A stretch of 7,086 bases of DNA from Ruminococcaceae bacterium UBA1865. GTDB taxonomy: Bacteria; Bacillota; Clostridia; Oscillospirales; Acutalibacteraceae. Numbering within the stretch: position 1 is the first letter of the stretch; each line of letters opens with the position of its first letter. Where the stretch lies: NCBI GenBank assembly GCA_002338255.1, contig DDHX01000051.1:28939-36024 (forward strand). Reading direction: 5' to 3'. Of this stretch, positions 1 through 6,701 are shown piece by piece. The position numbers and the translations under genes were made by a program. The notes beneath the pieces are model-generated. The model was not told where the DNA came from. It saw nothing but the letters and a program-made list of their open reading frames with translations, and ran no database searches.

Positions 1-54
1 GGTTGTAATCGCTTCAATTTCTTCAAAACCATTTGCAAGAAAAAGATAAGTCAT
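1..54 (-). CDS. DJ-1/PfpI family protein, N-terminal fragment
   Basis: Only the first 18 codons lie in the window; the rest runs off the left edge. The peptide begins MTYLFLANGFEEIEAITT. This fits the first beta strand and turn of the DJ-1/ThiJ/PfpI superfamily, in which a hydrophobic strand is followed by G-x-E-E-x-E; the last Glu of EEIE (residue 14) aligns with Glu18 of human DJ-1, next to the reactive cysteine. A GGAGGA ribosome site (61-66) sits 6 bases before the ATG. The gene starts 18 bases after the acetyltransferase stop, so it is probably co-transcribed with it. Family members include glyoxalase/deglycase-like stress proteins and cysteine proteases. The catalytic cysteine is not in view, so no activity can be assigned. 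Confidence 0.8.
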   Translation of the reverse strand, partial: MTYLFLANGFEEIEAITT

Positions 55-72
55 TGTGAATCCTCCATTCAA

Positions 73-951
73 TTAGTCAAGGGACAGCCCAAGGTACGGC
101 GGGTGCGCAGTTTGTAAAAGCTGACTCAGCACTGTGCCGCCGATTGGCTTAATCATACCAAAATCGGACTTTTTGCCTTCTTGTCCCAAAAGTGTGCTGT
201 CGGCCGGCAAACGGAAGTTGTAACTTTGAGCCGGCACGGTACAAATGATATTCGCAGCCAAATCGCCAATCGTATCGCGATCAGCCATGAGTTCCATTAC
301 ATTGCAGGTGTCCTCGTCAATTCTGCGGCAGACGGCGTAAGCGGGCTTACCGCCGGTTCTGGAGCAAATCAGCTTGTCCCCGTAAATTTTCCCGATCCCT
401 TCGGCAAAACAAAAAGCTTCGTCGCTCCACAGCACAGAGCCTGTTCCAAGCTGTGCATTGCGAAGCGCATTGAGCTGGCTGTAACTCAGAAGTGTTTTAT
501 TAACAACACCGGATTCTGAAAGCGCACACATTTGGTCAAGCGTAACGGATTGCGTTTTGACCTGAAAAAATGTGGTGTAATCAGATTTTGCGTACAGTTC
601 GTAGAGTCCTAAATCAGCCGGAAGCACAACCGAATACTGGTCGCCCCGGTTTGCACCCGTCAGCGCGGCAGCAGCCATCAGCGCTGCCATATAACCGTGG
701 CCACGGTGCTGCGGTAATGTTGCGGCGGCGTAAATATAATGAGCCTGAGCAGGCGTCTCACCGGTAACAATCTGAGCCGGCAGCAGGTAGACCGCCGCGG
801 CTATTTTATCGTTCATTTGATAAACCAAACAATTTTCCGGACGAAAATAGTTATTTAAAAAATACTTTGCGGGACGGGCAGGTTCCTCAAAACAGACTTT
901 CCAAATCCGAGCAAGTTCACTGCGCATTCCCCAGTCTGCAAAACGAATCAT
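73..951 (-). CDS. GNAT-family N-acetyltransferase, two-part (292 aa)
   Basis: A predicted cytoplasmic acetyl-CoA-dependent N-acyltransferase; the substrate cannot be read from the sequence. Residues 1-140 form a complete GNAT fold. The acetyl-CoA motif A spans about 71-92: beta strand HYIYAAATLP, then the pyrophosphate loop Q81-H-R-G-H-G86 and the helix YMAALM. A later LYELYAKSDY (116-125) matches the motif B segment. At 292 residues the protein is about twice a single GNAT domain. The second half (about 150-292) has its own strand-helix pattern (for example AYAVCRR, then NVMELMAD and DLAANII), which suggests a degenerate second GNAT-like half, as in Eis-type enzymes; this is inference. The ATG is preceded by AAGGA (961-965) 9 bases upstream. 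The gene lies 51 bases after the kinase gene with no terminator between, and 18 bases before the DJ-1 gene, so the three look like an operon. Confidence 0.82.
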   Translation of the reverse strand: MIRFADWGMRSELARIWKVCFEEPARPAKYFLNNYFRPENCLVYQMNDKIAAAVYLLPAQIVTGETPAQAHYIYAAATLPQHRGHGYMAALMAAAALTGANRGDQYSVVLPADLGLYELYAKSDYTTFFQVKTQSVTLDQMCALSESGVVNKTLLSYSQLNALRNAQLGTGSVLWSDEAFCFAEGIGKIYGDKLICSRTGGKPAYAVCRRIDEDTCNVMELMADRDTIGDLAANIICTVPAQSYNFRLPADSTLLGQEGKKSDFGMIKPIGGTVLSQLLQTAHPPYLGLSLD

Positions 952-1002
952 TCTAACCCATCCTTTCCTTATAGAGTATCAATTAATAAAAACCGCTTAG
1001 AA

Positions 1003-1713
1003 CTAAAGCTTAAAATCAAGGACATCCGCCTGCCCGTCAAGGCATAAGGGCAGTTCAGCCCTTATGATTTCCATCACTTCCGTATGAATCCGCTCCATTG
1101 CTTTCGGGTTTTCGCCTTCCGCACAATGAACCACCTTCCAGTTCAGAAGCCTTGCCGCATAGAAGGCACTCTCACGGCATGCACTGAGGTAATTCGAGTT
1201 ACTTTCGTGAATATCTTTTTTACTCTCATTGCCATGATAGCGGCTGCTCAAAAGCTTTTGGGAAACCGATAGGGGCATATCAAGATAGATGGTTAAATCG
1301 GGCCGGGGCAGCATGAGTTTATCATATTCATAATCCTGTACCCACAAGACAAACGCTTCCCATTGTTCCTTTGGCAGCTTGGAAAGTTGAAACACGATGT
1401 TGGAGGTGGAGTAACGGTCTGCAATAATCAAGGCGCCGTTTTGGTAGTCCTCCCGCCAAAACTTCCGGTAGCTTGCATAACGGTCAACAGCATAAAAAGA
1501 AGATGCAGCGTAAGCGTTCACATCGTTTGGATTGCTGCCAAACTCGCCGCCGAGGTACATTTTGACCAAAGTTGATGACGGCTGATTGTAGTCTGGAAAG
1601 GATACGCGGCGCAGTTTTACGCCCCGCCCTGAAAGGTCATTACAAAGCAATTCGGTTTGCGTTGCTTTGCCGCTGCCGTCAAGGCCTTCCATTGTAATTA
1701 ATTTGCCGTTCAT
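1003..1713 (-). CDS. tmk: thymidylate kinase-like nucleotide kinase (236 aa)
   Basis: A predicted cytoplasmic kinase of the thymidylate kinase family, which phosphorylates dTMP to dTDP with ATP. Visible motifs, numbered from MNGKL, are the P-loop GLDGSGKAT (10-18), FPDY (39-42), DRY (99-101) in IIADRYSTSN, PDLTIYLDMP (138-147) and a lid region around SSRYHGNESKKDIHE (157-171). The usual bacterial REPGGT segment is absent; FPDY stands there, as in eukaryote-like forms. The protein is longer than the common 205-210 residues, with a 20-residue C-terminal tail. It may therefore be a second, divergent Tmk or a deoxynucleoside monophosphate kinase rather than the housekeeping enzyme. Start choice: the ATG at 1713 has AGGGG (1721-1725) 7 bases upstream. 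A longer in-frame start at 1836 lacks a ribosome site and lies upstream of the predicted promoter. First gene of a three-gene minus-strand unit. Confidence 0.85.
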   Translation of the reverse strand: MNGKLITMEGLDGSGKATQTELLCNDLSGRGVKLRRVSFPDYNQPSSTLVKMYLGGEFGSNPNDVNAYAASSFYAVDRYASYRKFWREDYQNGALIIADRYSTSNIVFQLSKLPKEQWEAFVLWVQDYEYDKLMLPRPDLTIYLDMPLSVSQKLLSSRYHGNESKKDIHESNSNYLSACRESAFYAARLLNWKVVHCAEGENPKAMERIHTEVMEIIRAELPLCLDGQADVLDFKL

Positions 1714-1804
1714 TAGTTTTCCCCTATTCCATTTAAAAACTCGCGCACTGCGAGAATCCCGCCGCAAAGTAACTTCATACAAGCGCGGTAGATATAATAA
1801 ATTC

Positions 1805-1833
1805 ATTATAACAAATTTTTGTACAGTCTTCAA
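1805..1833 (-). promoter_or_regulatory. sigma-A promoter of the tmk unit, extended -10
   Basis: Read on the minus strand: -35 TTGAAG (1833-1828), a 17-base spacer, then -10 TATAAT (1810-1805) preceded by an extended TGT (1813-1811). Transcription would start near 1798, giving a leader of about 85 bases before the tmk ATG. It is the only well-formed promoter I find between the upstream terminator and tmk. A perfect -10, the TGn element and exact 17-base spacing make it convincing. The 125 bases between it and the terminator (1840-1964) show no further gene or clear site. Confidence 0.75.
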
Positions 1834-1964
1834 CAAAAAATCTCATACGGCCGGTTTATATCACCCTAAACGCAAGCCCACCGGTCTTCATAAGGTGTTG
1901 TCGCTATATATACAATTGTGTCTGTACCTGTGTGCGTTATCGATTTTACGTGTATCTGCAAAGT

Positions 1965-1997
1965 AAAAAAGCTCACCTAAAATCAGGTGAGCTTTTT
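1965..1997 (-). terminator. intrinsic terminator after the pit-DUF47 unit
   Basis: A perfect 8-bp stem, GCTCACCT (1971-1978) with AGGTGAGC (1985-1992), has a 6-base loop and is flanked by six A's on the left and five T's on the right, so it can act in both directions. On the minus strand it lies 11 bases beyond the DUF47 stop codon and ends in a U-tract, which fits termination of the pit-DUF47 transcript before the tmk promoter. Confidence 0.93.
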
Positions 1998-2007
1998 GTA
2001 GTTTGTA

Positions 2008-2640
2008 TTATGTGTTTGAAATAATAATCTGCTCGACAATGTCGGCAACATCTTCACAATAATCAAGGGACTCTTCCATCGTATTGTAAAGATTCTGTAA
2101 GCGAATCAAGTCAATCATTTCAATCTCGTTTTGGGGATCAAAAAGCGCACGCATGGCTTCGCTGAAGATTGCGTCGCCCTCTTCCTCAATATGATTTACA
2201 TAAACTGTCATCTCTTTGATGCTTTTTTGGTTTCTCTTAAACTGCTTGAAGTCAGACAACAAGGTACAGAGCCCTTCACAGGCTTGAACAATTAATTCGA
2301 CAAACTTTACCGTTGTTTCATTTGTCTTTGTAATATGCATCATGTAAATCTGATTTCCAATATCATCAATACTATCGGTTATGGATTCAATCGCACGGAC
2401 AATTTCCAGCATGTCGGAACGGTCGATGGGTGTGATAAATGCATCCGCAATCAAGGTGGAGCAATAGTGAACATGCTTATCGCCTTCATGTTCAAGATCC
2501 TTCAGCTGCTTAATTTCCTCTTTGTCAATCATACCGTCTGAAAACGAAGACTGAAGCACTTTTGCAGCCTGGCAGGAAATACCGATGCCTTTTTCAAATA
2601 GTGTATAGTAGTCCGGCCCTTTACCAAAAATATTACTCAT
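2008..2640 (-). CDS. DUF47/PhoU-like Pit accessory protein (210 aa)
   Basis: A soluble all-helical protein of the DUF47 family (PhoU-related; 'Pit accessory protein'), thought to control phosphate uptake by the adjacent Pit transporter at the inner face of the membrane. The two acidic, metal-binding-type repeats of the PhoU fold are visible: LEHEGDKHVH (49-58) and IEEEGDAIF (151-159), about 100 residues apart, as expected for two three-helix bundles. TPIDRSDM (70-77) corresponds to the TPFDREDI segment of the family. The length of 210 residues is normal. AAGGGA lies 5 bases before the ATG. The gene starts 53 bases after the pit stop with no terminator between, and is followed by a strong terminator, so it is the last gene of a two-gene phosphate module. 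It is not the PstSCAB-associated PhoU proper, so I give no symbol. Confidence 0.92.
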   Translation of the reverse strand: MSNIFGKGPDYYTLFEKGIGISCQAAKVLQSSFSDGMIDKEEIKQLKDLEHEGDKHVHYCSTLIADAFITPIDRSDMLEIVRAIESITDSIDDIGNQIYMMHITKTNETTVKFVELIVQACEGLCTLLSDFKQFKRNQKSIKEMTVYVNHIEEEGDAIFSEAMRALFDPQNEIEMIDLIRLQNLYNTMEESLDYCEDVADIVEQIIISNT

Positions 2641-2693
2641 TTAGTTCCCTTACCCTTCAAAATAACAGATTATTAATGGTTTACATATATTAT

Positions 2694-3695
2694 CTAAAAT
2701 ATGAGTATGAACAATTTGGTCATTAAATAACCGAGGATTGTACAAACCGGGAAGGTCAGTACCCACGCCATCACCATTTCTTTTGCGATACCCCAGTTAA
2801 CATCAGAGAAACGCCTTGCTGCGCCAGCTCCCATCATTGCCGTGCCCTTGGTATTGGTAGTGGAAAGTGGGATTCCGGATACCACTGTGGTAACCAGCAT
2901 ACACACGGAAGCGACAATTTCTGCAGAAAAGCCCTGATATTTTTCAAGCTGAACCATGTCAATTCCCATGGTTTTAATGATTCGGTAACCACCAATGGAT
3001 GTTCCGATTGCCATAACAAGTGAACATAGTAGCATAATCCACAGGTCAATATGTACTATCTGCGGAATGGGTTGATTTTTAGCAAGCAAAATAACAAGCA
3101 CAAAAACACCCATAAACTTTTGACCGTCCTGCGCACCATGACTTGTGGCCATCAATGCCGATGAAGCAATTTGCCCGACGGAAAAAATACGGTTTGCACG
3201 CGAACGTTTCATACGCCGGAACAGAAAGCCAACCAGCTTCGTGACTAAATAAGCTGCAAAAAATCCAACAAAAGTGGAGATTCCAATACCCCAGAGCACC
3301 TTTACAAATGCATCCCATTTAAAAGCCGCAACGCCTTTGTAAGCAATTCCGGCACCCATGAGTCCAGCAATCAATGCATGACTTTCACTGGTCGGAATAC
3401 CAAACTTCCATGCTGAAACTGACCAAATCACTATGGAAAGCTGAGCCGCACAGATGGCAATCAACGGATTGGAGCCGGTTCCAACATCAACCAAGTTGGC
3501 GATTGTACTGGCAACGGCTGTTCCAAAGAACATAATCCCGACCAGATTAAAGACTGTGGCCATGAGTACTGCCACTCTTGGTGAAAGTACCCTTGTTGAA
3601 ACAACGGTTGCAATTGCATTCGGCGCATCCGTCCAGCCATTGACAAAGATTGAAGCGCACACAAGGAAAAGTGCAATAATGAGCGCAAGTGACAT
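2694..3695 (-). CDS. pit: inorganic phosphate transporter, PiT family (333 aa)
   Basis: An inner-membrane, low-affinity phosphate (metal-phosphate) symporter driven by the ion gradient. Both halves of the PiT inverted repeat are present. N-half: NGWTDAPNAIATVVSTRVLS (19-38) and GIPTSESHALIAGLMGAG (99-116). C-half: SHGAQDGQKFMG (185-196) and GIPLSTTNTKGTAMMGAG (264-281). About nine to ten hydrophobic segments can be seen, for example 3-19, 41-66, 77-96, 132-152, 193-205, 218-236, 260-278 and 309-333. The signature uses W-T-D-A-P where many members have F-H-D-T-A, so it belongs to a divergent firmicute branch. Length is typical of the short, loop-poor bacterial forms. GAGG (3706-3703) stands 7 bases before the ATG. 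It is the first gene of the unit, followed by its DUF47 partner, and its promoter is overlapped by Pho-box-like repeats. Confidence 0.95.
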   Translation of the reverse strand: MSLALIIALFLVCASIFVNGWTDAPNAIATVVSTRVLSPRVAVLMATVFNLVGIMFFGTAVASTIANLVDVGTGSNPLIAICAAQLSIVIWSVSAWKFGIPTSESHALIAGLMGAGIAYKGVAAFKWDAFVKVLWGIGISTFVGFFAAYLVTKLVGFLFRRMKRSRANRIFSVGQIASSALMATSHGAQDGQKFMGVFVLVILLAKNQPIPQIVHIDLWIMLLCSLVMAIGTSIGGYRIIKTMGIDMVQLEKYQGFSAEIVASVCMLVTTVVSGIPLSTTNTKGTAMMGAGAARRFSDVNWGIAKEMVMAWVLTFPVCTILGYLMTKLFILIF

Positions 3696-3732
3696 TGAAT
3701 AACCTCATTTCGTCCTGACGAGTTGTTTAATT

Positions 3733-3771
3733 TTAACCATATCTTAACACAATTATAACAGAATATTAATA
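3733..3771 (+). promoter_or_regulatory. candidate Pho box (PhoP operator), four 11-bp-phased hexamers
   Basis: Four hexamers on the plus strand start exactly 11 bases apart: TTAACC (3733), TTAACA (3744), ATAACA (3755) and TTAATA (3766). This matches the PhoP site of Bacillus and relatives, TT(A/T/C)ACA-type direct repeats with about 5-base gaps. The array covers the predicted -10 and part of the spacer of the pit promoter and runs opposite to pit. That position fits repression better than activation. The AT-rich context weakens the case; the 11-base phasing is the main support. Confidence 0.5.
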
Positions 3772-3780
3772 AAATATAAA
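3752..3780 (-). promoter_or_regulatory. promoter of the pit-DUF47 unit, extended -10
   Basis: Read on the minus strand: -35 TTTATA (3780-3775, 4 of 6 to consensus), a 17-base spacer, and -10 TATAAT (3757-3752) with an extended TGT (3760-3758). The start point would be near 3745, about 50 bases upstream of the pit ATG. The TGTTATAAT block is identical to that of the tmk promoter at 1805-1813. Confidence 0.62.
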
Positions 3781-3894
3781 TAGCGAAGATTTTGTAAAAG
3801 GACGAATTAAATGAAATAAAAGTTTGTAATTTTGTACTTATTGCTCATTACTGTCGATTTTACGCTATATTTTCATAATTAATTATACTCAGTA

Positions 3895-3913
3895 TTAATG
3901 ATTAAATCATTAA
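3895..3913. repeat. perfect 19-bp palindrome, possible operator
   Basis: TTAATGATT (3895-3903) and AATCATTAA (3905-3913) are exact reverse complements around a single central A. The site lies between the divergent pit and 4046 genes, about 150 bases from each. It has no U-tract, so it is not a terminator. It could bind a dimeric regulator, but the sequence is very AT-rich and no regulator is encoded nearby. Confidence 0.4.
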
Positions 3914-4045
3914 ATAATAGTTTTGCTGCCTTGCAAAAAAGCTTGTAAATAATCGGAAAATATTTCTGTAACACAATGAAACCGCCGCCATAAAATGGTA
4001 TTGAGAAACAAAGGGTTTCACTAAACGTGTTAGGAGGATTATTTT

Positions 4046-4159
4046 ATGGATGGAAATAGCGCTCAAGCATCTGAAAATGTGCAAAATACAGGGAATTTTA
4101 ACGAAGCAGTATGTATAGACGGAATGCGTGTGTATGATTCATGCAGTGAACTACAGTAA
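4046..4159 (+). pseudogene. 37-codon frame, probable truncated front of a clostridial Cys-rich protein
   Basis: An ATG follows a near-perfect AGGAGG (4032-4037) at 8 bases, so translation is very likely. The 37-residue product begins MDGNSAQASE and ends EAVCIDGMRVYDSCSELQ before TAA. From memory, the phrase VCID-x-x-RVYDSC opens a larger conserved protein of about 150-200 residues in many Clostridia, where it continues with a D-K-D-C-L-E-D-L block. Here that block is missing: after DSCS only ELQ remains and then a stop, as if a short deletion with a frameshift had cut the gene. The next 130 bases (4160-4293) have no long open frame in any phase and may be the decayed remainder. The alternative is a genuine 37-residue protein, which the strong ribosome site allows. 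No confident promoter is seen. The leader carries a possible 7-bp stem, TGAAACC (3977-3983) with GGTTTCA (4014-4020). Confidence 0.55.
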
Positions 4160-4293
4160 GCTTGATATATACATTATTTATTTAGAAAGGTTGACTCTGT
4201 TCGCGTGAATGAGGACGGATCATATTGACTGTTTTTAATTTAACCCTGTTATTTTCATAAATTCTGCAAAAGCTATTGACGGAGGTGAAATCG

Positions 4294-4470
4294 ATGCCAA
4301 ACAAATACAACGGACTAAACCAGCTTATCGATCAGGACAAAGAAGCAAACCGGTATTTTAGATCACTGCCCGATTATGTGAAAGAAACCATCAGCGCGCG
4401 CTCTGAAAATATCAATTCATTTGAAAGTTTGTGCGATTATGCGGAGAATCTGCTAAGGGATAATGAATAG
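4294..4470 (+). CDS. conserved small protein of Clostridia (58 aa), function unknown
   Basis: An intact short gene with a strong GGAGG (4281-4285) 8 bases before the ATG. A TTG at 4276 in the same frame lies before that ribosome site and is not the start. The product is soluble, charged and probably helical, with no signal peptide, membrane segment or cysteine motif. It contains the run SLPDYVKETISAR (residues 24-36), then NINSFESLCDYAENLL (39-54). I recognise this layout, a short acidic lead followed by LPDYV and then (I/N)NSFE-L-YAENL, as a small family recurring in Clostridia, but I know no name or assigned role. It lies 134 bases after the broken 4046 frame on the same strand and converges with the SIR2 gene. 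Codon composition is like the core genes, so it belongs to the chromosome rather than to the AT-rich segment. Confidence 0.75.
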   Translation: MPNKYNGLNQLIDQDKEANRYFRSLPDYVKETISARSENINSFESLCDYAENLLRDNE

Positions 4471-4796
4471 CTTCGCTCTTTTCTGCACTCATTTACCAAT
4501 ATGTTCATAGGAACCTGTTCGCTTTCATGCTGCCCAGTGGAATATGAGTTCTGCCAGCCACCAGTGCGGCGGCGCTAAACAAGTTTAATTTTCCTTATTC
4601 TCGTCATTGTGGCAAATATTTACCTTTGCTTCTAAATCGTTCAAACTTAATATATATGCTTTATTTATGTAATTTTCTTAATTATTATATATAAGTCTAT
4701 TTTACTGAACAATGGCATTAGTTCTCCCCATAATAAAAGAAATTAACGAAGTTTCTTGTCAGATTCAAGAGAGCTATTATTTTTTTCTTATTAGCC
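4471..4796. other. gene-free stretch containing the left border of the AT-rich segment
   Basis: No supported gene. The first 110 bases have balanced composition, with a GC-rich patch near 4560-4575 (GCGGCGGCGC). From about 4590 the sequence turns strongly AT-rich and stays so through the SIR2 gene. No convincing terminator for either of the two converging genes is seen. The best stem is TCTTG/CAAGA (4754-4758 with 4766-4770), too weak to call, although a T-rich run follows on the plus strand. Confidence 0.6.
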
Positions 4797-6701
4797 CTAT
4801 ACTGCCTCGCTCTTTTCACAGTTATATTTTAATTTTACTTCTATTTTTCCCTTTATCTTTTTATAAACATATTTTATTTCATTGTTTTTTTCAATAATGT
4901 CATTAACCACAAAGTTGCAAGATTTAAACAGATAAACACTTTCACAAAAAAATTTATAACCCAGAATTTGAAATGTAAGGTTTTGATTATTATCGATATG
5001 TATTTCAAATTTATCGTCGAGTTTTATTTTATCTCCAATATTTAAAACCTTTTCGCTTCCATAAGATATTATTTCCGATGAATTGAGTGTAGTCTTTTCG
5101 CCATGAATTTTATTCTGTATGAATCGTATTTGTTGTATTATCTCATATGGTATATTTTCTACCTCAGGAAATGTAATCCCAAAATATTCTTGTATATCTC
5201 TCAATGCACAAAAAACAGAATACCCTTTAGCAACTGCACAACAAAAACCTTGTCTATCCTCTCGTTTCAATTCATTAGTGTCAATAATCAGCTTCCTTTC
5301 AAACTTACCAACTACCGACAGAAAAACTTTTTTTGAGTTAATTAATAGATTTAATTGTCTAAATTGTTCATAGGCAGCCAACACAGTTTTTGATTCAAAA
5401 TCACAGGTTATATTTATTGTGTTATTTGTAGATGGACGTATCTTCATAACAATGGTGAAAAATAAATTAATGACTTCAATCATTAACAAATAAGGAGATG
5501 AATATAGTTTCACTTCTACTTCAATTGGCATATTAGATTCATCATAAAATAAGTATCCTTTACTTGATTCCCCTGGTTGGCTAATAATAGAAAAATGAGT
5601 AATATTCGTTGCTTCATCAATCATAAAGCCCCCATATTCAGTAATAATTTTTTTTATAGTTCCATCAGGTATATCCAATCTTCCAAATTTTTCACCAGAT
5701 ATAAATTCATTTAATTCCCTGTAAAATTTGAAGTCACCTTTAAATGTAATTTTCCCCTCAATTTCTTCATTCCCAATTCCCACTTTTTTTATTGAGGAAA
5801 TTTTCAATTTCCCGTCTTGAGATTGAACCTCCGGAATAAAACCATTTTCTTTAGTAACTTCAATTGCTTTCTGAAGATCAATTCTATTTTCAAGAAAATC
5901 GGAAATAAATGTTTTTTTAATCTCTTTGCCAATTTCATTTGTAAATTGATCAGCAGATAGATTGATGTAATGAATATTCTTTCTTTCAAGGTAACGTATT
6001 CTATAATCCTCCAGGTTGGGAGAAACTAAGTAATGATGTTTTTGGCAGTCTCCCAGTATTCCTGATATTTTTTCAAAGGTTGCCAAAACATTTATATCTG
6101 AAAAAGAATACCCGATAAAAACAATTGTCTTAGTTGCAATAAGGTCATTAATTCTCGTCCAAATAAAGTTTGTGTTTTCACCTGCTAAAAATTTCGCATA
6201 ATCTTCATCGGATAAAACAATTGTCCTACGATCTCTAAAATCTCCGTGCACTTTGTACTCATTTGTTTTATTATTATCCGCATTTAGAAAAGTTTTGTTG
6301 TTATAAATCACATTCAGACTATTCCCATATGCTAATTCAAACAAAATATCATAATTTGTAGTTATGATATTTTCTATATTCGGGATTTCCCTTATGAGAT
6401 GTTGGAGATCGGTTTTGGCATCAGACAGAACAAAAACAGACTGAAGATAATCGTATAGTTTTTCTTTATTTTTTTCAGTATTCTCATCGCTGTCAATTAT
6501 CATATTGACAACTGAAGGTAAATCATTATTCGCAAATTTTTCAATATTATTAGAAAAAAATTTATACACTAATTTATCTTTTAACTCATTAGCTTTGGGT
6601 AAACCAGAAGATACACTGAAGCCAGCTCCAATCCATAAAACTATATCTTTATTTCGTATTTTTTCCACTATTTTTGCAATATGAGATTTCAGTTTGCTCA
6701 T
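4797..6701 (-). CDS. SIR2-domain protein with unknown C-terminal half (634 aa), candidate anti-phage NADase
   Basis: Residues 1 to about 275 form a SIR2_2-type Rossmann domain. The NAD-binding GAGFSVSSGLP is at 25-35, TTNYD at 114-118 with catalytic Asn116, VHGD at 151-154 with catalytic His152, FIGYSFSDIN at 195-204 and HYLVSP at 223-228. In this branch, known from defence proteins such as ThsA and DSR1/DSR2, the domain usually degrades NAD+ rather than deacetylating proteins; activity here is inferred. Residues about 285-634 are mixed strand and helix with no motif I know (KITFKGDFKFYREL near 317, CCAVAKGYSVFCALRDIQEYF near 497) and have no membrane segment. They differ from the SLOG domain of ThsA and are too short for DSR proteins. 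No Argonaute, HerA or TIR partner is nearby, so it appears to act alone. Start: GGGAG directly abuts the chosen ATG; an in-frame ATG at 6746 would add 15 residues but has only a weak ribosome site. Composition is far more AT-rich than the neighbours, indicating transfer. Confidence 0.9.
   Translation of the reverse strand: MSKLKSHIAKIVEKIRNKDIVLWIGAGFSVSSGLPKANELKDKLVYKFFSNNIEKFANNDLPSVVNMIIDSDENTEKNKEKLYDYLQSVFVLSDAKTDLQHLIREIPNIENIITTNYDILFELAYGNSLNVIYNNKTFLNADNNKTNEYKVHGDFRDRRTIVLSDEDYAKFLAGENTNFIWTRINDLIATKTIVFIGYSFSDINVLATFEKISGILGDCQKHHYLVSPNLEDYRIRYLERKNIHYINLSADQFTNEIGKEIKKTFISDFLENRIDLQKAIEVTKENGFIPEVQSQDGKLKISSIKKVGIGNEEIEGKITFKGDFKFYRELNEFISGEKFGRLDIPDGTIKKIITEYGGFMIDEATNITHFSIISQPGESSKGYLFYDESNMPIEVEVKLYSSPYLLMIEVINLFFTIVMKIRPSTNNTINITCDFESKTVLAAYEQFRQLNLLINSKKVFLSVVGKFERKLIIDTNELKREDRQGFCCAVAKGYSVFCALRDIQEYFGITFPEVENIPYEIIQQIRFIQNKIHGEKTTLNSSEIISYGSEKVLNIGDKIKLDDKFEIHIDNNQNLTFQILGYKFFCESVYLFKSCNFVVNDIIEKNNEIKYVYKKIKGKIEVKLKYNCEKSEAV

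Noticed and set aside
181..519. 112-codon plus-strand open frame inside the acetyltransferase gene
   Set aside because: A shadow of the minus-strand gene, with no ribosome site and no recognisable motif.
1714..1836. Longer N-terminus for the nucleotide kinase, starting at 1836
   Set aside because: It has no ribosome site, adds 41 residues not expected in the family, and starts upstream of the predicted promoter, so it would not be on the transcript.
1667..1966. 99-codon plus-strand open frame over the tmk promoter region
   Set aside because: It is antisense to the start of tmk and its promoter, has no ribosome site, and its product does not resemble any family.
1940..3864. The 11-mer TCGATTTTACG occurring at 1940-1950 and 3854-3864, both intergenic
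   Set aside because: Several 11-mer coincidences are expected by chance in 7 kb, and the flanking bases differ.
4234..4263. Sigma-E-like promoter (CATAAATT at 4256) upstream of the 58-residue gene
   Set aside because: The -10 fits only 6 of 8 positions and the -35 only about half, in AT-rich DNA. A loose sigma-A match, TTGACT with TATTTT at 19 bases, is no better.
4530..4575. GC-rich patch reminiscent of cloning-vector polylinker wording (CCAGTG...GGAAT...CTGC...CAGTG...GGCGGC)
   Set aside because: The resemblance is only loose, no restriction-site series is intact, and the adjacent sequence is not vector-like.
4754..4770. Stem TCTTG/CAAGA followed by a T-rich stretch as a terminator between the convergent genes
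   Set aside because: Only 5 weak base pairs; the T-run starts several bases after the stem. Not supportable as a terminator.
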